The position numbers were made by a program, and so were the translations under genes. A model generated the notes under the pieces. The model had not been told where the DNA came from. It was given only the letters and a program-made list of their open reading frames with translations, and did no database searches. From NCBI GenBank assembly GCA_039933315.1, contig JBDTOI010000209.1, forward strand, positions 1 to 6,959: DNA of 6,959 nucleotides, read 5' to 3'. Origin of the DNA: DASXRU01 sp039933315. GTDB taxonomy: Bacteria > Acidobacteriota > Blastocatellia > Pyrinomonadales > Pyrinomonadaceae. Positions 1 to 5,310 of the stretch are shown one piece after another. The stretch's first letter is position 1; every line of letters starts with the position of its first letter.

Positions 1-50
1 GTAGCCGAAGCGGCAACCCTGGGCTGGAGGGCAGAACCCCGTTGGGGTTC
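1..50. repeat. Partial copy of the 3118-3368 repeat family, cut by the window edge
   Basis: Bases 1-30 match the right outer arm of the 251-bp element (around 3317-3350), including accctgggctggagg, with small deletions in the gaagcg region. The following hairpin is aacccc/ggggtt in place of the accgc/gcggt found at the equivalent place in the other copy. It begins 7 bp beyond the oxidoreductase stop codon. Confidence 0.75.
34..50 (-). terminator. Hairpin just downstream of the operon's last gene; possible terminator or 3' end stabiliser
   Basis: A perfect 7-bp stem (gaacccc, 34-40; ggggttc, 44-50) with a 3-nt loop lies 6 bp past the TAA of the oxidoreductase gene. No T-tract follows on the minus strand, so it is not a standard intrinsic terminator. 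It is also part of a dispersed repeat. It could protect the transcript 3' end or simply be a repeat. Confidence 0.3.
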
Positions 51-56
51 CCGGCA

Positions 57-1031
57 TTATTTGAATTTCACCGGTTCGCCGTCGCGAACGGAACGGTAAC
101 AGGCCTCCACCAACTCGACTGACTTTAAGCCATCAAACGCCGTCACCGCTGACGGCAATCCCTTTGTGATCGAATCGATGAAGCTCCGGTCTTCCTGCAG
201 GTAGCCCCACTTCTCTTCCTTGGCCAGCGAATGCATCGACTGCTCCACCTGCCGTCCTTCCAAACCTTCGCTGTAAACCAGGCTTTCCATTTCACGTGTA
301 GCGATGGTGGCGTGGTGGCAAAATACTTCAACGCGTTCGAAGGGAAATAGCCAGCTGGCATCAGCCGCTGAAGCAAAAGTGGCATGCATCCCGCCCGTAA
401 ACTTCAGCAGCACTGAGAAATCATCCGTCTCAGGATATTCGTGATCAGAGCCCACGGCCTGCAGCCACTCCACTTCGCCAAACAAAAACCTCATCATGTC
501 GAACATGTGGATCGTGGTCTCATAGAGAAACCCGCCAGTGACTTGCGGGTCGCCTACCCACTCTGGCTTCTGTAATTCCCCGCGATTCATTTTCACATGC
601 GCCGAATGTGGCGTCTGACCTTCGGCCAGCATTCGCTTGAGCATCGCGTACACCGGCGCGAAGCGACGATTATGGCCCACCTGAAAAACTGCGCCGCTCT
701 TTTGGGCGGCCTCAACGACGGCCTGCGCGTCGGCCATGCTCGTAGCCATGGGCTTTTCGCAGAAGACATGCTTGCCGGCGTTGGCTGCGGCAATGGCCAG
801 CTCGGTGTGTTTGGTATTCGGAGTTGTAATGTAAACGGCGTCGCAGCTTTCGATGACCTCCGGCGGGCTATAGGCAACGCGGGCGCTGGAGTTGTTTGCC
901 AATACCTGCGCCCGCTGACGAGCAACGTCGTGCACTGCGGCAATCTGAACCCGTTCGTCACGGGCCAGAATCCCCGCGTGCACCCCGCCAATGTAGCCGG
1001 CGCCGATTATTCCGATCTTGATCTTGTTCAT
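57..1031 (-). CDS. Gfo/Idh/MocA-family NAD(P)-dependent oxidoreductase
   Basis: A 324-residue protein, normal length for the family, probably oxidising or reducing a hydroxyl/keto group of a sugar or cyclitol in the cytoplasm. The N-terminal Rossmann fold shows the dinucleotide motif GAGYIG (residues 10-15). The family motif CEKPMA (91-96) carries the catalytic lysine K93. The C-terminal substrate domain has GGFLYETTIH (166-175), where H175 matches the catalytic histidine; the position four residues before it, usually Asp, is Glu171. It is the last gene of the operon, starting 23 bp after the isomerase stop. ATG at 1029-1031 fits the Rossmann start (MNKIKIGIIG), although no Shine-Dalgarno is visible upstream. 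Relatives include IolG, ThuB and glucose-fructose oxidoreductase. The family is certain; substrate and direction of reaction are not. The operon context suggests it acts on what the ABC importer brings in or on the product of the neighbouring isomerase. Confidence 0.93.
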   Translation of the reverse strand: MNKIKIGIIGAGYIGGVHAGILARDERVQIAAVHDVARQRAQVLANNSSARVAYSPPEVIESCDAVYITTPNTKHTELAIAAANAGKHVFCEKPMATSMADAQAVVEAAQKSGAVFQVGHNRRFAPVYAMLKRMLAEGQTPHSAHVKMNRGELQKPEWVGDPQVTGGFLYETTIHMFDMMRFLFGEVEWLQAVGSDHEYPETDDFSVLLKFTGGMHATFASAADASWLFPFERVEVFCHHATIATREMESLVYSEGLEGRQVEQSMHSLAKEEKWGYLQEDRSFIDSITKGLPSAVTAFDGLKSVELVEACYRSVRDGEPVKFK

Positions 1032-1054
1032 TGCAACATTACAGATCTAGCTGC

Positions 1055-1879
1055 CTAGATGTCTCCCAAAACCTTTTTCACCGCCTCTTTAGCCTCCCGG
1101 GCCAGCTCAAACGGATCCCACTCCCAGTACTCCGGCCGGAAAATCTCCACGCTGGCCACGCGGTCGTAGCCTATGCGCTTGAACGCTTTGAGCATCTCGG
1201 ACAAAGGCAGAATTCCCAAACCGGGCAGCAGGCGATGAGAGTCCTGCAACTGCTCGCGCGGCAAATTCTCGGCGTCGTTGATATGAAAGATGAAGAGCTT
1301 TTCGGGATCGAGTGCGTCAATCATCTCGATGGTCGAGCCGCCCGCGTAGAAATGAAAGCTATCAATCACCAGTCCCACATTGTGACGCGCCACTCGCTTT
1401 ACGATGTCGTGGGCCAGATCCAGAGTCTGCACACTACAATCGGTCTGGCCCAAAAACTCGAACGCGAGGGCCACCTCATGGCCGGCGGCAATCATGCCCA
1501 GTTCGCTCAACACTTTGGTTGACTCGCCGATGATTTCTTCGCGGGTGGGCGTGTTCTCGGGCAGCTTGCCCGGCACTACCACGATGTAAGGGCAACCAAG
1601 CGCCGCTGCGATAGCGCTCAGCTCTTCGCATTCTGCTTTAATGCGGACGTAATCGCTGGCGCTGCGAAACGTCATGTGTTCGATAGAATTAATACTGAGG
1701 GGTTTCAGTTCACTCTCCTCTATTAATTCCCTCAGACTTGAGACAGATCTCGTCTCCAGATAGTCGCGAAGCTTGGCGGCCCATATCTCCACAAAGTCGA
1801 ACCCGGCCGCCTGAGCCGCCTGCACGTCGGTCCTCAGATCCGCCTTCATCGTGGTGGCGCCATTGAGTGCAAGTTTCAT
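1055..1879 (-). CDS. Sugar phosphate isomerase/epimerase-like TIM-barrel protein (AP endonuclease 2 / xylose isomerase-like fold)
   Basis: A 274-residue cytoplasmic protein with the fold shared by IolE, IolH, hydroxypyruvate isomerase and tagatose/psicose epimerases. Predicted divalent-metal ligands appear on successive strands: E141 in AFEFLG, D173 and H176 in VIDSFHFY, H199 in FHINDAE, and E245 in SVEIF. This set is typical of active isomerases, epimerases or dehydratases that work through an enediolate. The start at 1877-1879 gives MKLALNGATT, a normal first beta strand; the next Met (residue 11) would cut that strand away. No Shine-Dalgarno is seen: only 4 bp separate the start codon from the repeat element at 1884. 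The stop is 23 bp before the oxidoreductase, so the two enzymes are probably co-translated and work in one pathway. Possible roles are inosose dehydration, sugar epimerisation, or cleavage/elimination of a 3-keto-glycoside made by the oxidoreductase. The exact reaction cannot be assigned. Confidence 0.88.
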   Translation of the reverse strand: MKLALNGATTMKADLRTDVQAAQAAGFDFVEIWAAKLRDYLETRSVSSLRELIEESELKPLSINSIEHMTFRSASDYVRIKAECEELSAIAAALGCPYIVVVPGKLPENTPTREEIIGESTKVLSELGMIAAGHEVALAFEFLGQTDCSVQTLDLAHDIVKRVARHNVGLVIDSFHFYAGGSTIEMIDALDPEKLFIFHINDAENLPREQLQDSHRLLPGLGILPLSEMLKAFKRIGYDRVASVEIFRPEYWEWDPFELAREAKEAVKKVLGDI

Positions 1880-1883
1880 AGGA

Positions 1884-2038
1884 GTGGCACAGACTTCAGT
1901 CTGTGATGCAACCGGGAATGTGACTCAATCATGAACAAAGCGCGTCAGGCTTCATAGACTAAGTCTGTAATCGAACCGCGCATATGACTCAATCATGAAC
2001 AAAGCGCATCAGGCTTCACAGACTAAAGTCTGTGCCAC
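1884..2038. repeat. 155-bp MITE-like element with 12-bp terminal inverted repeats
   Basis: The ends are perfect inverted repeats: gtggcacagact (1884-1895) and agtctgtgccac (2027-2038). Each end also forms its own hairpin with 8-bp stems, cacagact/agtctgtg, at 1888-1905 and 2017-2034. A decayed middle copy sits at 1956-1966 (agact/agtct). The element fills the ATPase-isomerase junction: it starts 4 bp from the isomerase ATG and overlaps the last 16 bp of the ATPase gene. No target-site duplication is evident. It has no room for a protein, so any spread would depend on factors encoded elsewhere. Confidence 0.8.
1898..2026. repeat. Two-copy 64-bp tandem repeat inside the 155-bp element
   Basis: Unit 1 (1898-1961) and unit 2 (1962-2026) align with 56 of 64 identical positions by eye, plus one extra A in unit 2. 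The part from 1921 to 1961 differs from 1985-2025 at only two positions. The box agtctgtg therefore recurs at 1898, 1962 (as agtctgta) and 2027. The duplication looks recent in its second half and older in its first. Confidence 0.8.
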
Positions 2039-3108
2039 ATGGTCTCACCGGTATCCTGATCAAAGAAATGTACCCTGCCGCCGTCGATTTGAATCCAAAC
2101 CACGGATTCCACTTCCGCGCGGAAGTCGCCGGACGCCCGGGCAATGATTTTCTCCCCACCCAGCGTCAGAAAAACAAACGTCTCGCTGCCCATTTGTTCG
2201 GTCACGTAAACCTTCGCCGGCAACCAACCATCACGCTGCGTGGCGGAAACCTCAATGTGCTCAGGGCGAATGCCCAGGATCACACGGCGGTCAGCATTAC
2301 CCCGTTTCAAATTCTGCAGCTGACCCTCGGCCAGTCGTACGCAGACTCCCTCGCTCTGGAAAACTCGAAGTTCAATGGTCCCCGCTATGAAATTCATACC
2401 GGGACTGCCGACAAATTCAGCCACAAAGCGATTCGCAGGATGATTATAGATATTCAGCGGAAGATCAAACTGCTGCACACGCCCCTGCCGCATCACGGCC
2501 ACGCGATGGGCCAGAGTCATTGCTTCCTCCTGATCGTGCGTGACGTAGATTGTCGTAGTGCGCAGTTCATGCTGCAGGCGCTTCAGCTCGCCGCGCATCT
2601 GTACGCGCAAACGTGCGTCCAGATTCGAAAGCGGTTCGTCCATCAGGTAAGCGCGCGGCTCGCGCACGATGGCGCGGGCCAGTGCCACTCGTTGTCGTTC
2701 GCCACCCGATAGATCGCGCGGCCTGCGATTCAGCAGGGTGGCAATTTGAAGTAAGGTGGCAACCAGTTGCACCTTGACGGCAATTTGTTCGCGCGACATT
2801 TTGCGAACACTCAGAGGATAAGCAATGTTCTCGGCCACCGTCATGTGCGGATACAGCGCATAGTTCTGGAAAACCATTGCCAGATCACGACGTTGCGGGG
2901 GAATGTCGTTAACGAGCTGTCCACCAATCAGGATGTCGCCGGAAGTAACGTCTTCCAGGCCCGCCAGCATGCGCAAAGTGGTTGACTTGCCACAGCCTGA
3001 CGGCCCCAATAGCACGACAAACTCGCCCTCGTCGATCGCGAGCGACAGATTATCGACCACCACTGTCGAACCGAACGCTTTCGTAATGTGGCGAAACTCG
3101 ATTGCCAT
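2023..3108 (-). CDS. Carbohydrate ABC transporter ATP-binding protein, MalK/UgpC (CUT1) type
   Basis: A 361-residue cytoplasmic ATPase that drives sugar import through the two permeases encoded upstream in the operon. All nucleotide-binding motifs are present: Walker A GPSGCGKST (35-43), Q-loop Q81, signature LSGGE (133-137; the usual last residue is Gln), Walker B AYLMDEPL (153-160) with catalytic E158, D-loop SNLDA (161-165) and switch H191. The C-terminal regulatory TOBE-like region includes GIRPEHIE (279-286). Length is normal for MalK, MsmK and UgpC. The last residues after TGET (MWHRL) and the TAG stop come mostly from the palindromic repeat at 1884-2038, so the native C-terminus may have been replaced at its tip. 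ATG at 3106-3108 begins the usual first beta strand (MAIEFRHITKAFG). No Shine-Dalgarno is visible, since repeat sequence begins 9 bp upstream. Family is certain; the transported sugar is unknown. Confidence 0.96.
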   Translation of the reverse strand: MAIEFRHITKAFGSTVVVDNLSLAIDEGEFVVLLGPSGCGKSTTLRMLAGLEDVTSGDILIGGQLVNDIPPQRRDLAMVFQNYALYPHMTVAENIAYPLSVRKMSREQIAVKVQLVATLLQIATLLNRRPRDLSGGERQRVALARAIVREPRAYLMDEPLSNLDARLRVQMRGELKRLQHELRTTTIYVTHDQEEAMTLAHRVAVMRQGRVQQFDLPLNIYNHPANRFVAEFVGSPGMNFIAGTIELRVFQSEGVCVRLAEGQLQNLKRGNADRRVILGIRPEHIEVSATQRDGWLPAKVYVTEQMGSETFVFLTLGGEKIIARASGDFRAEVESVVWIQIDGGRVHFFDQDTGETMWHRL

Positions 3109-3418
3109 CGCTGTTCAACCGCGAAGCGGTTGTGTCCTCCAGCCCAGGGTTGTCGCGCTTCGCGGCTACCCTGGGGAAAGAATCCATCAAAGGTTTGCAA
3201 CCCCAACGGGGTTGTGTCGTCTTACTCGATATACGTTTGGCATCGAACCTGACAGTCGCTCAGCAATACCGACACAACCCCTTCGGGGTTGCGGCTTCTT
3301 CATACAGGTTCCCAGGGTAGCCGCGAAGCGCGGCAACCCTGGGCTGGAGGACACAACCGCTTCGCGGTAAAGAGAATGCCTGGATCAGAAATCTTGAGGG
3401 TATCGTCACCAATCTCCA
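3109..3418. other. 310-bp ATPase-permease junction, occupied mainly by the repeat at 3118-3368
   Basis: No gene is supported here. Short open frames run through the palindromes but encode only repeat sequence. The 9 bp next to the ATPase start (3109-3117) and about 50 bp next to the permease stop (3369-3418) are the only unique parts. The second of these carries no visible hairpin or T-tract. Confidence 0.8.
3118..3368. repeat. 251-bp nested palindromic repeat element
   Basis: The outer arms, 3118-3175 and 3311-3368, are 58-bp inverted repeats with one mismatch. Inner arms at 3197-3219 and 3270-3292 are 23-bp inverted repeats differing at two positions in their 3-nt loop. Each arm folds on its own as well. 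The outer arms contain cccagggt/accctggg stems (3143-3150 with 3168-3175; 3311-3318 with 3336-3343) and accgc/gcggt hairpins. The inner arms are caacccc/ggggttg hairpins with loops AAC and TTC. About 50 bp of apparently unique sequence sits in the centre (3220-3269). The whole could form one long cruciform or RNA stem, or a string of small hairpins. Confidence 0.85.
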
Positions 3419-4255
3419 CTAACCTTTGACCGCTCCCAGCGACAAACCCCTTACCAGATACCTCTGCACGGCCATCGCAAAGATCAGTATCGGCAACATC
3501 GCCACCACCCCGGCCGCGCTCATCACACCCCACTTGATCTCGTACTGCGTCACGCGTCCGGCAATGCCTACCGGTAGAGTCATGGCCTCATCTGTTTGCG
3601 TCAGGACCAGCGCAAACAGGAATTCGTTCCACGAAATAATCAAACAGAACACTGCCGTCGCCGCCAGGCCCGGCGCCACCAATGGCAGCAACACGCGGCG
3701 CAGTGCCCCCAGACGCGAGTCGCCATCGACCATCGCCGCCTCTTCCAACTCTCTGGGCACTTCTAAAAAGAACCCCCGCATCATCCAAACCACGAAGGGC
3801 AGGTTGAAGCCGGTGTACAGGATCACCAGCGAAGCTCGCGTGTTTAGCAATCCCACATCACGCATCATGAGAAACAGCGGCACCGCAGTGACGATGGGAG
3901 GAAACATGCGGGTGGAAAGAATCCACAGCGAAAGTTTTCGATCCAGACGGTACGGCATTCTGAACCTGGCCAGCGCATAGGCCCCCAGCGTCCCGATGAT
4001 CAGCGCACATAATGTCGAACCGACAGCGACAATCGCGCTGGTGATCAGATACTGCCCGAATGACCGTCTGAGAAAAGCATCTGCGTAGTGTTCAAGCGTC
4101 GGCGTAAAGTCGAACCATCGCGGCGGCACCGCAAACTGATCGACTTCGCGTTTTAGAGAGATCGTCAGCATCCAGTAAACCGGAACCAGCGCTGCGAAGA
4201 GCGCCAGCAGGATTGGGATGTAGCTCAGCCCCTTCTTATAAGTGTTGTTCGACAT
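3419..4255 (-). CDS. Carbohydrate ABC transporter permease, MalG-type (CUT1)
   Basis: A 278-residue inner-membrane protein, normal length for MalG, LacG and ThuG relatives. About six hydrophobic segments are visible, near residues 11-33, 68-95, 108-130, 141-160, 195-220 and 245-265. The cytoplasmic EAA loop that docks to the ATPase is EEAAMVDGDSRLGALRRVLLP (171-191). The C-terminus YLVRGLSLGAVKG is characteristic of this subfamily. ATG at 4253-4255 is followed by a short polar stretch before the first membrane segment, as expected. Only 3 bp separate the start codon from the inverted-repeat arm at 4259-4287. The nearest purine-rich stretch, aggcgg about 10 nt upstream, lies inside that arm, so ribosome binding depends on repeat sequence or on translational coupling. 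It pairs with the permease encoded at 4418-5302. Confidence 0.95.
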   Translation of the reverse strand: MSNNTYKKGLSYIPILLALFAALVPVYWMLTISLKREVDQFAVPPRWFDFTPTLEHYADAFLRRSFGQYLITSAIVAVGSTLCALIIGTLGAYALARFRMPYRLDRKLSLWILSTRMFPPIVTAVPLFLMMRDVGLLNTRASLVILYTGFNLPFVVWMMRGFFLEVPRELEEAAMVDGDSRLGALRRVLLPLVAPGLAATAVFCLIISWNEFLFALVLTQTDEAMTLPVGIAGRVTQYEIKWGVMSAAGVVAMLPILIFAMAVQRYLVRGLSLGAVKG

Positions 4256-4417
4256 CTTGTCAGAACCGCCTGCGGTAGCGGGCGGGCCCTTCGATTTCGG
4301 AATGCGGAGTGTGGATTGACGATTGAGAGTGAAGTAAAGCTAACCGTTCTTGAATCCGCCTTCCGTATTCATTAATCCACAATCATTAGCCCGCCCGCTA
4401 CCGCAGGCGGTTCTGAC
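4256..4417. repeat. 159-bp element with perfect 29-bp inverted arms between the two permease genes (4259-4417)
   Basis: The arms 4259-4287 and 4389-4417 are exact inverted complements over 29 bp. The arm itself contains a small hairpin, accgc/gcggt (4265-4276). The core holds a second, weaker inverted pair: gatttcggaatgcgga at 4293-4308 faces aatccgccttccgtattc at 4353-4370, about 15 of 18 positions pairing. The left end is 3 bp from the MalG-type start codon and the right end touches the TAG stop codon of the MalF-type gene at 4418, so the element occupies the entire junction. No clear target-site duplication is seen. Confidence 0.85.
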
Positions 4418-5302
4418 CTACGCCTCCTTCGACTGTAGCACCCTGATGTAGAACGCGCTGATAGTGTTCGTGATAATCAAAAGCACGAACGACATGGCCG
4501 CCGCATAACCAAAATCGGAAAAGCGAAACGCCGTGCGATAGATGTAAAGGCTGATTGTCTCGGTCGCAAAACCGGGCCCGCCTTCGGTAAGGATGAAGAC
4601 CTGATCAAAGACGCGCAATAAATCCATTGTGCGCAGCAACAATGCCACCAGTATGGCAGGCTTCAGCAACGGCAATGTGACGTGGCGGAATGTCTGCCAG
4701 GCGCTCGATCCGTCGATGAGGGCCGCTTCATATGGCTCCTGGGGGATAGCCTGCAGGCCCGCCAGCAGGATGAGAAACATGAACGGGGTCCACTGCCATA
4801 CATCCACTGCGATAATCGAAAGCATTGCCAGGTAAGGCGACGACGTCCAGGTGAGCGACGTCGTGTTTATGCCTGCGCCTTTCAGCGTGCCGTTTACCGC
4901 GCCGAAATTCGGATTCAGCATCAAACGCCAGACGACGCCCACGACCACGGTAGGCAGCATCATAGGCACCAGCAAGCCGGCGCGAAAAAACCCGCGTCCG
5001 CGAAACTGGTTATTAAGCAACACTGCCAGGCCGAGTCCGATCAGAAATTCAATCGTCAGGGCGGCGGCGGCAAAAACGAGGGTATGGCCCAGGGCTGAGA
5101 GGAAAAACTGGTCCGAAGCCAGGCGCACAAAGTTTCCCGGGCTCCAGCGCGCGCTCGTACCTGAGCCGATGTGCAAACTAAGTGTGACGGCATGTATGAG
5201 GGGATAGATTGAAAGCGCCAGCAACACAGCAATACTCGGCGCCACGAGGACGTAAGCAAGATTACGGTCTGACTTGCCGCTGGGTTTATTCAAGGACTGC
5301 AC
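4418..5302 (-). CDS. Carbohydrate ABC transporter permease, MalF-type (CUT1)
   Basis: A 294-residue inner-membrane protein, typical of the shorter MalF relatives (MsmF, UgpA, ThuF) that lack the large periplasmic loop of E. coli MalF. Hydrophobic segments lie near residues 16-38, 71-97, 108-128, 156-183, 213-230 and 265-287. The EAA loop is YEAALIDGSSAWQTFRHVTL (191-210), followed by PLLKPAI. FDQVFILTEGGPG (232-244) is a usual family stretch. The start codon is GTG (5300-5302), 8 bp after the binding-protein stop, so translation is probably coupled. No Shine-Dalgarno is obvious, and a TTG three codons in is a possible alternative start. The stop codon at 4418 abuts the 29-bp repeat arm, so the transcript between this gene and the MalG-type gene would carry a strong stem. 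Confidence 0.94.
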   Translation of the reverse strand: MQSLNKPSGKSDRNLAYVLVAPSIAVLLALSIYPLIHAVTLSLHIGSGTSARWSPGNFVRLASDQFFLSALGHTLVFAAAALTIEFLIGLGLAVLLNNQFRGRGFFRAGLLVPMMLPTVVVGVVWRLMLNPNFGAVNGTLKGAGINTTSLTWTSSPYLAMLSIIAVDVWQWTPFMFLILLAGLQAIPQEPYEAALIDGSSAWQTFRHVTLPLLKPAILVALLLRTMDLLRVFDQVFILTEGGPGFATETISLYIYRTAFRFSDFGYAAAMSFVLLIITNTISAFYIRVLQSKEA

Positions 5303-5310
5303 AAGGTTCG

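Noticed and set aside
597..1522. Plus-strand open frames of 153 and 163 codons (597-1058 and 1031-1522)
   Set aside because: They lie antisense to the oxidoreductase and isomerase genes, whose motifs and normal lengths are clear. The plus-strand translations show no domain or plausible start context.
1884..2034. CRISPR array (regularly spaced agtctgtg boxes)
   Set aside because: The boxes are only 8 bp, occur three times, and the intervening segments are nearly identical to each other. That indicates a tandem repeat and not distinct spacers.
1875..2045. Target-site duplication flanking the 155-bp element, and likewise for 4259-4417 and 6626-6794
   Set aside because: Comparing the bases just outside each pair of arms gave no match longer than about two bases, which is no better than chance.
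2032..2712. Plus-strand open frame of 226 codons
   Set aside because: It is fully antisense to the ATPase gene with its intact Walker motifs. The translation is rich in His, Gln and Arg without recognisable family features, typical of a shadow frame.
2903..3370. Plus-strand frame of 155 codons crossing the ATPase start and the 251-bp repeat
   Set aside because: Half is antisense to the ATPase and the rest is translated palindromic repeat, so it is not a gene.
3369..3418. Small RNA or terminator after the MalG-type permease
   Set aside because: The 50 bp of unique sequence contain no stable stem or T-tract that could be seen by eye.
3300..3533. Minus-strand frame of 77 codons ending in repeat sequence
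   Set aside because: It overlaps the 3' end of the permease gene in another frame, and its C-terminus is simply the repeat arm translated.
3426..3980. Plus-strand open frame of 184 codons
   Set aside because: It is antisense to the MalG-type permease, and its Ser/Arg/Asn-rich composition is that of a mirror of a hydrophobic gene.
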